The translations under genes and the position numbers were made by a program. This document shows, piece after piece, positions 51,614-63,019 of a DNA stretch of 64,000 nucleotides. Positions within the stretch are counted from its first letter, which is position 1, and each line of letters starts with the position of its first letter. The stretch comes from Cordylochernes scorpioides (taxonomy: Eukaryota; Arthropoda; Arachnida; Pseudoscorpiones; Chernetidae). The stretch spans positions 41,542,963 to 41,606,962 of the forward strand of contig CP092874.1 of assembly GCA_030710605.1 (NCBI GenBank), in the 5' to 3' direction. The notes under the pieces are model-generated. The model searched no databases and had not been told where the DNA came from. It saw only the letters and a list, made by a program, of their open reading frames with translations.

Positions 51614-51995
51614 TTAATATTTATGTAATATCTTGTCGAGGGTTCGATTTGTTTCTGGTCTCAAATGATTCGCCTGAAATTTACAATTATACAAAGATTG
51701 TCCTTTAGTAGTCACAAGACCATTCTTGATGTCGACATTAAGATTGAACAGAGTTCCCACGTCAAGACCCAGTAGAAGGGGATACTTGAAGTTTCTGAGG
51801 ATGTGTAAATCTATCCGATTGGTTATGTAACTGATGGTAAAGTTGACTTTAACGCGACCAAAGCTTCTTTTTCTGGAATTAGCTTGATTGATGTAAATGG
51901 ATGATGATAGTTCCATTTGTAGATTCATTTTTTTGAATTGGGAATATGACATTATACTGATATTTGAACCAGTATCTATGAATGCTTGTATTGGG
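51614..51995 (-). pseudogene. Ty3 protease fragment
   Basis: QAFIDTGSNISIMSYSQF gives the D-T-G active site at the left end of the frame, followed by a beta-rich flap region and YPLLLGLDVGTLFNLNV (the G-hydrophobic-D substrate of retrotransposon proteases). It ends at a stop at 51614 before the reverse transcriptase, with about 0.15 kb of frame disruption between. Confidence 0.75.
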
Positions 51996-52370
51996 GTGGA
52001 GTTGACAAATGTGTTGATGTTGATGAACTTGAAGATTGGCTGCCCTAATAGTTTAAATTAACTGTTGGTAAATCAGTTGAGTTAGAAGATGAAGGGTCGA
52101 AAGTAGCATAAAAAGTTGAAGGTTGTCCGTTTGCTGCAGTTTCTTTAGGGAATGTTTTGGGTCTACATGGGCATTCATTATGCCAATGAAGATTATGCAA
52201 TATCCGTATTTTGCTAAATCTGCATAGGTATGGTGGCTTCGGAGGTAAAGCGAGGTAAGAGCCAGCAGATTTAAAATCGTTAAATTAATTATCGCCGAAG
52301 GCTAGATTCAAGTTCGTTTGTATGGAGCTAACAGCAGCCTCCAATTTTAAGGTTGCACCTACCCAAGTCT

Positions 52371-52775
52371 CTATATCTTCGAAATATATTGGGGTAAGCT
52401 AATCTTCCGTTGTGTTGGTAATCCTTTCGTGAACATCTGGATCTGTTCGAATTTGTATAGGGAAGTTTGTTTTAGAAGCCGGATTTTGGACTGAAAGTAG
52501 TCATTGACGAATTCATCACGGCCTAGATACCTTCGTTGTGCATCGATTAATGGTGTTGCTGTTGATGATTCAAATCTTCTAATAAATTTTTGTTTGATGG
52601 TTACCCATTGAGTAATATTTGTTCCTGTAATTTCATCAGCATACCATTCTAAGGCTCTTCTTTTTAGATAGTAAAAGAACAACTTTCCTTTATCAGTGTC
52701 TGCAACATGTAATTCGAATAGTTTTACCCAGCTCCGGGCACGAATATCCTTCTGATCCCCGCTGTATTTTTGCAA
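52371..52775 (-). pseudogene. Ty3 gag capsid fragment
   Basis: MQKYSGDQKDIRARSWVKLFELHV, KLFFYYLKRRALEWYADEI, WVTIKQKFIRRFES, YLGRDEFVNDYFQSKIRLLKQ and QIQMFTKGLPTQRKISL follow the capsid pattern of Ty3 gag. The frame breaks at about 52371, and a remnant of the nucleocapsid zinc region (HNECPCRPKTF) lies near 52170. No complete gag can be made. Confidence 0.8.
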
Positions 52776-52977
52776 TTTTAAATTATTTCTTTAGACATAA
52801 TGAAATTTTTTCATTCCCAATTTTTTTTCCTTTTTTTTTTCAGGATTTAAATTATTTTTCGAATATTTATAAAATTCTAATTATGTTCACAATATGACTG
52901 AAATAAATATTATATTCAAATGAATAAAATCTTTTTGATTCTTGAATAATTGAAATCCTTGCCGGCTACGCCAAAAC

Positions 52978-53325
52978 TGTGGTGGTTGTCTGGTTTTGAA
53001 GAAATGATTCAAATATTTATTCCAGGTATTTTAATTACTACAGATATAATATCAAAATAAGTATTATTGTTAATTTTTAGTTATTATTATTTTTATAAAT
53101 TGATAGCAAGTTAATAAAAGATCTAAAAGGTCTGATGAAATATGAGAATGAATGGCCGTTGGCTAGTGGTAAAGTCAGAACTTTGTTCGCTAACTAGCTG
53201 CGCCGCCGCGCATGCGCCCGCCACCGCACACTCGCGCATGCGCCGTCTTACCGTATCCGGCCGGCCGAGGAGGCGGTGGTTGAAAGGGTGGTTCAAAATT
53301 GGCGGTGGATCAAAGCACCGTCACA
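52978..53325 (-). repeat. Ty3 5' LTR with CpG-rich U3
   Basis: 348 bp, TGTGACGG...CCACCACA on the minus strand, directly followed by the primer-binding site candidate. The first 190 bp of the LTR are strongly GC- and CpG-rich against an AT-rich background. Confidence 0.75.
53208..53243. promoter_or_regulatory. two GCGCATGCGC palindromes in the Ty3 LTR
   Basis: GCGCATGCGC at 53208-53217 and again at 53234-53243, 26 bp apart. This 10-mer matches the NRF-1/Erect-wing-type consensus. The role as a promoter element is inference. Confidence 0.6.
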
Positions 53326-55286
53326 ATATTATCTATTCATTTCACCTTATTTAAATATTGTATTTTCAAATAGTCAACCCTATATAAAATATTATTTTAG
53401 TTATTATTTTAAAATGTAAACTAGACAGAATATAAACACATATAAATTATTGATAATATGTAGAGTAATTACAGGGTAAAATTCTGAAAATATTATTATA
53501 GAAATAACAATGTTATTTATTATTTTGTAAAAATCGTATATTACTAATATACATATGGTAATTTAAGCCAATAGCCCCATATTGTATAATACTTATAACA
53601 AGATTTCCATGCTGTATAATAAACACTTCTATAAATAATTATACGCATGATTGACATGTGTCATTACATCACCATAAGTAATGTACTTTGTACAAACTGA
53701 GGATAAATAAATAAAACTCTGTGATAGATTAAGAGTTGAGCTAAAGCAAGAGATTGAGATAAAAGTTCAACGAGGCCTAAAGATAGCAAGATCACAGGGC
53801 GTTGCCAGAGTGTACAATATCGCTTCCGATCTACGCTCTTGTTGCATCCACTGAAATTCAATACTTCCTCTCTCGGCAAAGATATAAAAGACCTCCGCCC
53901 TAGCCGAAAATATAGTTACTTCACCATCAGCGGGATCCCCCGTCACTTCATCTTCTGATGCTCGACCATGCCGTAGATCAGTAAGAAAATTCTCATTTCT
54001 CCATCTTTCGCTGCTTAGCTCAACTCCTATCTGTTCACGGAACTTTCATAATACAACTGTGTCTCTACGTTTTTTTCTTGTGTATGGACATTCCCAAGCT
54101 TTCCACTCTGCTTCGACCACGACTGCCTGTACTCTGTGAGAACTGTCAAAGGTATTCCAAGGTGCAGAGAGGTACTGGAAAACTCTCCACGCCCTGACTG
54201 TCCCTCTCGGTTACTACAGGTTTGCCTCTCTCGGTTACCACACCACAGCGAGAGACCCTCGGTTATCATATACATATTTACAATATATATTTCTAGCGTC
54301 TGGTTAAATTCAATATATTTTCATTGCATTATAAGCAGTAGGGAATTGGTTTATTTGAAATGAAAAGCACGAAAATAAGTAAAAAATCTCTAATTTGGGG
54401 CATTTAAGTAAATATATATCTATATAAAACGACATTGACATTTTATTATTTAAAAATCAGAAGAAAAATTAAAGATAATGATCAATTTGAATAAATGGTT
54501 ACTATTTTAATAGGAATCTATATAAAAAGTCATCAACTAAAGACGAACAATTATTAACCACAATAGAAATCACAGAATACAGTAATCATTTCTTGCTAAC
54601 CCTACTTTCAAACACGTGGTTGAAATTTCACCAAATCCATGATGATTACCCATATAATAATTCCTAATTTAAATTGTCCTACTTAATTCTAAATCATTCT
54701 TTCAGAAAATGTTCTAATTTAGATATTTTTCTTTAAAATTTCATAAATTTCCTTTATTACCCAATCGTACAGTGTTGCCAAATGGTATCTGTATCGATCA
54801 TAGAATAATCTCTGTAATTTATGACCCCATTAAAGATTATATCGCTCGACGAATTATATATTCCATTTAATGTAGTTGTGTTGAAGCTTTCTAATCGTCT
54901 GGGTTATTAGTGCAATAATAAACTTTAGTGTATCTTCTGTAATAACTATTTGATGACTGAGAAATTACATATCGTCTGTAATATTTATTTCTCTATCATT
55001 TAAGTAGTGACGAAAATTCATTCAATGAAATTATTATTATTAAATATGATGATGGGATATTATCAAGACGATTGAATAGTATTTAGACATATAAATATTA
55101 TATTAAAATAATATTTTCTTTGATTAAACTATAATGTTTTGATTACATATGAATACATATAAATTTACATATAAATACAATGGTAATACTTATAGTACTA
55201 TGCAAATAGTATGGAATTATAATAAAATATTCATTTGATGGTAGTATTTTCTGTTATATAGCAAATATTTGAATCAACGCATATTA
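53326..55286. other. intergenic DNA with a GC-richer promoter-like or LTR-like segment
   Basis: Mostly AT-rich. About 53660-54270 is less AT-rich and contains GATATAAAAGACC near 53880, a good TATA-type box, followed by a pyrimidine-rich stretch. It could be a solo LTR or the 5' region of a transcript, but I find no partner copy and no ORF I would defend. Confidence 0.35.
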
Positions 55287-56636
55287 TACATAGTGTGGTC
55301 AATAATTTCCAGGAATGCTAAATATTTAAAAAATACAAAATTATAATGAAGTTTTATTTAAAATTTCTCAAAATAATCACCGTCACTATCTATACACTTG
55401 TTCGATCTTTTTTGCGGATATCAAAACACCTCTGAAAATCCTCTTCTTTCAGGCTTTTCAAAATATTCTTCGTATTCTCCTTTATTTCAGGTATTGAGTC
55501 AAATCGACGTCCTTTGAAGATTTTTTCAATTTTAGGGTAAAGGAAAAAATCGTTGGGAGCAAGACCAGGGTAGCTGGGATAGTAAAGCAATTCCGTGTTT
55601 AGTCAAATAGAGTTGCACAGTGACGGCCGTATGTGGCCGTGCGTTGTCATGATGCAAGAGCTAATTTTTCTGATTCCATTTTTCGGGTCATTTCTGAGCA
55701 CAGCCTCCCTTAAACGTCGCAATACATCAAGATAGTAGAACGACATTTGAAAATGATCCCGAATGTGTTTCTTTCTGTTGATTAATGGTCTAGCCCTTGG
55801 GCACGAATTCATAGTGTACCAATCCCTTTACATCAAAGAAAGTGATAAGAAGACACTTAAGCTTTGATTTGATAATCTTTGCTTTCTTGAATCTTGGTTC
55901 TCCAGTCTCTATCCACTAGTTTGATTGTCTCTGAGTATCGGGATCATATCCGTACATTCATGTTTCATCTCTCGTGATAACAATTTCGAGCCAATGGGGT
56001 TCAGAATTGAACATTTAGACCATGTTTTTGCATATTTCTTTGCGATGCTCTTTCTGCTCATTCGCTAAGAGATATGGGACAAATTTAGCCGGGAATCGTT
56101 TAAGATGCAGATAATTCTTATGATGGTTTGGCATGTTCCAAAAGAGATATCCAAGTCTTCTGATAGCTCTCTGATAGTTATTCTTGGAGTTTCTTTGATC
56201 GACGACTTGAATTTGAGTACATTTTCGGGGTTTCTTATCGATATAGGTCTGCCAGTGTGTAGATCATCCTTGACGCTTGTTCGACCAGCTTTAAATCGTG
56301 CAAACCATTCAAATGTCCACGATTGTGATAAGGCATCTTCTTTAAAAGCCTGCTTCAACATTTGAAATTAATTGGAAACTGTTTTCCTCAATTTAAAGGA
56401 ATAATCTATGCAGACTCGCTATTTTTCAATACAGTCCATACGGAAGTTAGAAAATGTTCTGATATTTTCGAGCTTATAAATTCGAAAATACGTGAGCGCG
56501 TGCGTCTTTGAAACCAAATTATTTTTCTACGTGTTGAAATATGTTTTATCTATGAGGTCCTTATAAAATTATTTCATTATTTTCAATATTTCACGTGATC
56601 CAGTCTCATTCCTGGAAATATTTATCACACGTTGTA
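55287..56636 (-). mobile_element. mariner transposon, degenerate
   Basis: 1350 bp, the usual mariner size. Terminal inverted repeats contain TTTCCAGGAATG at both ends (left near 55302, right near 56610, inverted), with TA at both flanks (55285-55286, 56637-56638). The transposase is on the minus strand. Confidence 0.85.
55390..56361 (-). pseudogene. mariner transposase, frameshifted
   Basis: From 56361: MLKQAFKEDALSQSWTFEWFARFKAGRTSV, TGRPISIRNPENV and the helix-turn-helix ITIRELSEDLDISFGTCQTII. After frame breaks come FVPYLLANEQKEHRKEICKNM, the first catalytic box (RDET instead of GDET), WIETGEPRFKKAK, GLVHYEFVPKGQTIN, a damaged second box where HHDNARPH should be, and LAPNDFFLYPKIEKIFKGRRFDS holding the third Asp. 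At least three frameshifts. Inactive. The nearest relative in the window is the mariner at 63020. Confidence 0.85.
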
Positions 56637-57800
56637 TATTTGATTTTTATATACTTTTTTTCGTAAGTTATTTTATGAAGATAATTCAGTTGCAAATAAA
56701 AGTCCCCGAAATTATGTACTTTTAAGAATTCGAGAAAAATATCAAAAAAAGAGTATTGAAAAAATCCTTTTATAAGTTTATTTTCTATTCTTATTTAAAC
56801 CACTAGGAAATCCTCTATTTTATATTAATATAATTATACTTAAATATAAAAAAGGAATATCCTGAACGCTCACATAAGAATTTTAGATAGCAGAGCGCCA
56901 TCTAGTGGAAAAAATATTTTATAAACCATTTATGAAGTTTTCTCTCTAATATTTGGCCAACCCATTTTCTTGCTAAATTAAGAAAAGCCAACCACGTACG
57001 CGTTTCGGGGTGTAGATTCGATGAAACTACCCTGGAAGTATATGACCAATTATCGTCACATGATCTACAGGAGTAAACAGACGCGGGATACAGACTTGGT
57101 TCCTGATTTCTTCTGGTTGGTATAAACCATCAAAGAACGCTATTGTACTATATATTTGACATACGATGGATTCCATAATGATCATTATTGAAATATATGG
57201 TTTACCTTATTTTTAGAATATGATATATACCTATTTTGGTACCTTCGCTTCTTACCTGGCAAGAAACTATGAGAACTCAAGTTTCTTAACAATTATCTTG
57301 CCAACATGGCCTGGCTCATAAGTGGTGAGCCCTTCCAGCGGATTTACCAGTTTAATTTACTATACCTATTAAATATGGTCATACCGCATCATTTAAGTCT
57401 TTTCTGTGATCTCCTCAACCATTACACTTTCCAGTACGCTACATTTTTAAAAAGGATTCCAAGCTTCTTCCTTCTTTTTCACTAAGTTTCTTGTTGATCT
57501 TTTTAATAGAATTTTAGTAGGTGAAGAATACTACGTATTAAGAAAAACGCGCATATCCTGATCGTGCAACCAAAGGTTTCTGATGGCTTCCAAGCCATTT
57601 TTCAAATTAAACATTTTACCACAGCACAATTTCACTTTTGTACTATTTTTCCCCAATAATACTATGTTTGTTTTATAAATAACCTTGTGAGCCTTGTTTT
57701 GTGAGCCTGAATATTAGTGAGCCTTTTTGAACGACCTGTATGTGAATAATCTTTGAGAACAGTATAAATACATATACAACATAAAGTTGCGGGAAGATTT
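56637..57800. repeat. AT-rich DNA with diverged ribozyme-family fragments
   Basis: 56880-57011 is an inverted, diverged copy of sequence downstream of the 62.4-kb hammerhead, ending in CCCCGAAACGCGUACGUGG on the minus strand (56991-57011) with CUGAUGA lost. 57307-57366 is a minus-strand family 2 core with CUUAUGA and a CUGGU/GCCAG stem II. Near 57620 a CACTTTTGTACTATTTTT block recalls the family 3 repeat. No gene. Confidence 0.55.
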
Positions 57801-58215
57801 ATTCATGTAACAAAAGAGGCACCACTCCCTAGGTTGTACATCAGAACGATAGCACAATGCATCACCCTAGTTAAATACTTTACGAGTAATCATAAAGAAT
57901 GAGCCACACATAACACCATTTCTATGCAATATTCAACAAAATGACAACCTGTATACCATGGTTTCGGGCTTTGGCCTTTGCCACTTCACCAGCTTAAACA
58001 CCTGTTTGGTAAATACGACCGATTTCATGACCCCTCTCGTAGGATGTTATGAAATCGATGCCGCCCCTGTACTGATGATGACTAACAAGTTACCTTTTTT
58101 TTCCGAATTTTACAAAACTTGTTTATTACCACTAGTAATGTTTTATACTAGGGTGATGCACTGTGCCATAATTCTTATTCACAATCAAAGAGAGAGATTG
58201 TACCTCTTCTGATAC
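57801..58215. repeat. foldback-like repeat with a chimeric family 1 ribozyme remnant
   Basis: Blocks near 57851-57885 (GCACAATGCATCACCCTAG) and 58143-58180 are inverted copies. Between them, on the minus strand, 57951-57980 reads GGCCAAAGCCCGAAACCAUGGUA, i.e. stem II, GAAA and the palindromic stem III of family 1. The CUGANGA part is degenerate (GGCAAA). Confidence 0.55.
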
Positions 58216-60362
58216 ATATAAAAGTATGCGCTTCAGGCATAGCTTTTCCTAAAACAATTTACAAAAAGGTATTTTAGGTATAAAATAAATATGAAGCATA
58301 TCTCTCGATTATTCTTTTTAGATTTCGATGTCAAGTATATGTGTTAAAATGTTTCACTCCCTAAAAAAGTGATAAAAAGAAGAATTAATAGCTTTGTTAA
58401 GTGATGTTCAAGCCAAAATAATAGGTAGAATTTAAATAAAAAGTATTTATATTAAAAATTTGGACATTCATACTAAATATGGAAAATCAAATCTGTGGAA
58501 AGTTTGAGCTAAATGCTCAAATCTACATTTCAGAACTGATAGTAGCAAGCAAATGCATGTTTCATTAGTAGGTCAATATTAAAAACCCCTAACTGAATTT
58601 CAAACTTTGTTCTTAGAATATTTAATAAAATTTTCCACATTTTATATTTACATAGAAAATCTCGAATACCTTTAGTGAATACAAAAATACATATACATTT
58701 TTAAATATTTATATAAATAATACCATTTAAGAAACAACATTGTGAATATTTAATGGTAATATCAAACAAAGTAAAATATAAATGTAAAAAAAATACACAA
58801 GAAGAGATAGAGAGATTCTTGAATAAATAATTTCTGGTATAAGATAGCAAACATTTTAAAAACATATCTACACATCATGTTTATTCTATTTAATATTTAA
58901 ATCTTAAATTCACTTTGTTATTTAGTCTCTTTTATATTTTTTTCTTTTTATTTACATATTGTAAATATAATATACGCAGACGACCAACACATTTCTATCG
59001 TCTGCTTTTATTTCATAATAATAAAAAATTAAAACTAAAAAATATTTACTTTTAATTAAAATTGAATTTTCTTTAACATTATTTTTAAAATATTCTTTTT
59101 AAAATTAAAAAATATATCTGTAATATTCTAAATAAGGATAAAATTCTTCTTTTTTTTTAATATCGCCTAGTAAAAAAGGAAAGGGAACTAAATATATATT
59201 TTTTCTAATAAATATTGATAGGGGGAATATTCTGTGAAGTAATAATTCACAGATTGAAATAATTTTTATCGATATTTTTTCTGGGAAAGTTCTATCTAAA
59301 AGTTGAAGGGGAGGGTTGGAAAGTGGCTTATTAAAAACATCAGCTAAGAAATTTCCATACAATCTTGATACCGGTATCTATCCCTACACTCTGCAAACAT
59401 TCACCACCCCTCCAAAAACTCTTATCACCCCATCCTTCAAATCCTTAATCTAAAAATTTCTCTTCCTTCTAAAGAATTTGTCTTCAAGTGCTATTTTAAT
59501 TTTTCTAAATATAAATACTTGAATATTTATATAAAAAAATTTAAAGAGAAATTATATTTACTTTTAAAAAATCCTTTTTAGCATATTCTAGATAATATTT
59601 ATTAACTTTTTATCAAAAATATTTTATAGTTCAATTTTCCCCTAAAGAGAACATGTTTTAATAATCTGTTGGCAAATTTTTTAAAAAGTCGTCTGCTTCA
59701 AATAGTTTTTTCATTATAGAAAATACATTTAAGGAATGAAATCAGAACTCCAGGCAACCACTCTGATTTCAAAAACAAAATTAGTCGCTTTAGGGAGATT
59801 TGTTTCAGTAAAAATCATTCGAAAGTTTCCAGAGAAAAATGTACGCTCAAGGGAGGAAGGTCGCTTTATAGAGGATCGATTTAGGGATGTAATTCTTCTC
59901 TATATATATATTGGTATTCTTATACGTACTCTGAAGATATCATATAAATACTTAAGCATAAGCACTTAAGGCAAATAATCTTGTATATGTTCATCCTATA
60001 ATAGCTCTATTTTGCATCATAAATTGCTCTATTTCTGTAATTTAAAAAAGTAATTTCATCCGAATTATATCTATGTCAATTCAATTAAAAAACGAGTAAA
60101 CATATGATCTTTATATCTAACGAGTATTTAAAGTTATGTTCTGGAAAAGAATTGTTCGATTTCGATTATAATATTCTTTCTTTTGATATAAATCTTTATG
60201 CTCAACTTTTATAAATCATGAATCCTTTAGGTGTCCCCATTTTTTATATCTACCATGGATATATATTGATACTCCTGTTGAAGGACTGAAAAGTCTAAAA
60301 CTTGAAAATAAAAGGTTTGGACAAGAAACATAGCCCTGGAAGCCTTATTTATTTTATTATAT
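58216..60362. other. AT-rich DNA, no gene seen
   Basis: Short open frames (59105-59362 minus, 59736-59969 plus) show no recognisable motif. Confidence 0.65.
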
Positions 60363-60583
60363 TGCCACGTGGAAAATTAGGGAAGACAAAAACATCTGGA
60401 GGAAACAAAATTTATTTCAGACAAGGGCAAAAACTATCAAAGGTAAACAAAAGATAAGCCACGAGGGAAATTTACAGAGTGGCAAGATATAAAACAAAAA
60501 AAATGACCACTCTGTTAAATAAAAAATAATAAAATTAAGAAATACTATGTTACATAAATAAAATTAATAAATACTATGTTACA
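60363..60583 (-). repeat. TRIM LTR (3' in element orientation)
   Basis: 221 bp, nearly identical to 60915-61134. It contains two copies of AATACTATGTTACATAAAT-type sequence near one end. Confidence 0.93.
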
Positions 60584-60914
60584 TAGCTTCTTCCCTATGG
60601 GAGCTGTGACCCACAGCTAGCAATTATTATAGATAATGACGTGGATTTGACGTGCTTCTGCCAAGGATTCCATCGAAGTCTTGGAACTTTGTCCCTAGTA
60701 CCTTTGCGTCCTTTTTCTTGCGGCGTGAAGAGCGGCTTCGTCGTCGTATCGTCTATAGGGACATCGTCATCTTCGAGGGAAGTCTTGGCTTCAGTACGGC
60801 GGTGGAATCCTGGAGTCAGTCTCCGAAAATGTAGATCACAGCACCCATGGCTTCAAGGTCTTCTCGGCGATCTTCAGTTTGTCTTCCCTAACTTACCCAG
60901 CATCTCCACCAAAA

Positions 60915-61134
60915 TGCCACGTGGAAAATTAGGGAAGACAAAAACATCAGGAGGAAACAAAATTTATTTCAGACAAGGGCAAAAACTATCAAAGGTAAAC
61001 AAAAGATAAGCCACGAGGGAAATTTACAGAGTGGCAAGATATAAAACATAAAAATGACCACTCTGTTAAATAAAAAATAATAAAATTAAGAAATACTATG
61101 TTACATAAATAAAATTAATAAATACTATGTTACA
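60915..61134 (-). repeat. TRIM LTR (5' in element orientation)
   Basis: 220 bp, partner of 60363-60583. Confidence 0.93.
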
Positions 61135-61139
61135 ATATT

Positions 61140-61990
61140 GTCAATTTATTAATCTTTCTATATGTATCAGGTACGTAAAATAAAAAATAAATCAGATTTC
61201 CCAAAGTAAATCTATATAGTATTAAGGTATAAAGATTTTCTATGGTAACATTTACGCAAATATATAATGTTTTTTGTTTAGTTGTGCCCTATAAAAGGTT
61301 GTGCCCTGTTTAACCATAAAATACTTCTCTTAGGCGATGGTGTAGTCAATAATAATTTTCAATCGATAAATTCTTCAATTGATTTAATTTTCTTAATAAA
61401 GAGAGAATGCAAAATGTTCAATTAATCAATCAGAGAAGAGATTTCATCTGATCAATAATATTGGATTCAAATAATTTTCTCGAACTTGCTCATACTGATC
61501 GGAATCAACCTGCGTACATATTTTAGGGATAAATTCTAGCGTTGTATCTCTATTAATATGGCCTTAGTGACCTAGAGCGTACAGAAGAACTGTGCTTTCT
61601 ATAAGATCACATCATCCAGCAAGGGAGGCCCCACTTGGAGCCCCCACGTAGCGAGGGCAACTCCTTAGAACAGCTAAGACAGAAAAGGACTGAGCGGTGA
61701 GCAAGATAAGTCGCCAACTACATCCTGATGTGAAAAAAGGCACCAACATGTTCTTGAATTTGAAAATAGCTTCTAGAAGCGAATGGACTCGGTATTAGGT
61801 AATCGGCATATGAATATGAAAGGCAAAGGTAAACAGCATTTACTATTACACTATTTCATTCTTTTTGTCTACAAAAATTCCCAAGGAATGGACCAAGGCA
61901 GCATCTTGCTACCAGACTATGACTATAGAGATCAGCTTGGTAACGCTTGATTCAGAAAAGAAACCAGTCTATAGACTAATTCTCTTGAAA
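61140..61990. other. intergenic DNA, no gene seen
   Basis: A GC-richer patch near 61600-61720 (GGAGGCCCCACTTGGAGCCC) stands out, but I cannot assign it. Confidence 0.5.
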
Positions 61991-62060
61991 TACACTCATA
62001 GACAAAACTTAAGGAAGTTTCACTTTTAGCATGTAAATCGCGATTCAGACAATAACTCTG
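61991..62060. repeat. MITE terminus (ACTTAAGGAAGT family), half copy
   Basis: TACACTCATAGACAAAACTTAAG and about 50 bp match the left half of the MITE at 49901. No right terminus is found. Confidence 0.75.
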
Positions 62061-62154
62061 AAAGATATTTTATACACAGTGAACTTTATTGAAAATACAC
62101 GAGATATCCAAGTGTGAACAAAATTGCCTCTTTCTCAAAAAAGAAAGAAAAAAT

Positions 62155-62596
62155 ATGGCGCAAGCCATCAGAACTTTCAGTTGCACTATAAGGAGATGCC
62201 CTTTTCTTAATTTACGCACCTTATCCCAGTACAATATCACATTTGTACTATTTTTTCAGATTGTGTAGCGTTTTCACGCAATTCTGGCCTTAACTACCCG
62301 TTACATGATTTTTCAGGATGCCCTAATGACCAAATATTTAGTCGTTTAGGTACAGCTTGCACCACGCTGATGAGGGCCAACAGCCCGAAACGCGTCCGTG
62401 ATTAGCTTTTCTTGATTAATCAAGAATTGGTATTTGGCCAATTCTGGAATAATTAAAAATCAACGAGAATAGTTGATATTTATTCCGATAGATGGCGCAA
62501 GCCATCTGCAACTTTCAGTTGCACGATAAGGAGATGCCTTTTTTTAAATTTATGCACCTTATCCCAGAAAAATATCACATTTGTACTATTTTTTCA
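62155..62596 (+). repeat. hammerhead family 3 repeat: 337-bp period with ~104-bp direct ends
   Basis: 62155-62258 and 62492-62596 are direct repeats (GGCGCAAGCCATC...AATATCACATTTGTACTATTTTT), with the ribozyme in the single-copy part between them. The layout is 1.3 tandem units. Confidence 0.88.
62355..62406 (+). ncRNA. hammerhead ribozyme, family 3, core intact
   Basis: Inner stem I CACG/CGUG, CUGAUGA (62367-62373), stem II GGGC/GCCC with loop CAACA, GAAA, palindromic stem III ACGCGU (2 bp, 2-nt loop), site GUC with predicted cleavage after 62396. An outer GCU/AGC helix beyond a 5x3 internal loop would complete a type I stem I. All conserved core positions are present. Confidence 0.87.
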
Positions 62597-62780
62597 TATA
62601 TAAATATATATATTTAAATATATATATAAATTTATTTATTTATATAGTGTTGCATCAAATTAAATGCGCCCTACATTTATTCAAAATATTATATGATATT
62701 TCATATTTATTTAAAACAGATTATTTATATTATCATAATTCCTTTTTATAGTTTCATTCCTTTTGTAATATTTTATTGTA
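62597..62780. other. AT-rich spacer
   Basis: TA-rich simple sequence; nothing supported. Confidence 0.6.
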
Positions 62781-62924
62781 CATATATCTTGATTGCTTAT
62801 TGGAGCGAGAGAGGACGGAGAGCAAGACTGCGGATCACGACCTACGAGGAAGACGACGAATAAATAAACACAATAACTTCAAAACGTTATTTATTTTATT
62901 TACTTTTATTTATTCGCTTTGAAT

Positions 62925-63019
62925 ATGGAAACCCGCTCGGGAAACGTGTATAACACCAAGAAGGAAGAAACCAAGGTCGACGACCCTGCAAAGCTTCAAC
63001 TTGGTGTAACAATATTTAT
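62925..63019 (+). pseudogene. possible start of an LTR-retrotransposon gag, cut by mariner
   Basis: ATG at 62925 opens a less AT-rich frame (METRSGNVYNTKKEETKVDDP...) preceded by a GC-richer leader (62795-62860). The frame runs into the mariner terminal repeat at about 63020 and stops at 63062 inside it. The opening resembles gag starts of Ty3-type elements, but only about 30 genuine codons remain, so the assignment is weak. Confidence 0.3.

Larger units (their letters stand above)
51006..53325 (-). mobile_element. 3'-truncated Ty3/gypsy element with its 5' LTR
   Basis: Minus strand: LTR 53325-52978, then GTTT, then TGGCGTAGCCGGCAAGG (primer-binding site candidate), gag, protease and the first part of reverse transcriptase. 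It ends in AT-rich DNA at about 51006. RNase H, integrase and the 3' LTR are missing. Confidence 0.85.
60363..61134 (-). mobile_element. TRIM (terminal-repeat retrotransposon in miniature)
   Basis: 772 bp: LTRs of 221 and 220 bp with about three differences, around a 331-bp non-coding interior. Reading on the minus strand, LTRs are TGTAACATAG...CCACGTGGCA, TTTTGGTGGAGATGCTGGG follows the first LTR (primer-binding region), and the purine tract AGGGAAGAAGCTA precedes the second. ATAT flanks both ends (60359-60362, 61135-61138). No gag or pol; a plus-strand open stretch 60641-61009 overlaps the interior and is probably accidental. Confidence 0.88.

Noticed and set aside
59105-59362. 85-codon minus-strand ORF
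   Set aside because: AT-rich translation dominated by Phe/Ile/Tyr/Leu, no motif, no neighbour that supports it.
60641-61009. 122-codon ORF in the TRIM
   Set aside because: It runs from the non-coding interior into the LTR, has no known motif, and lies opposite to the element's inferred orientation.
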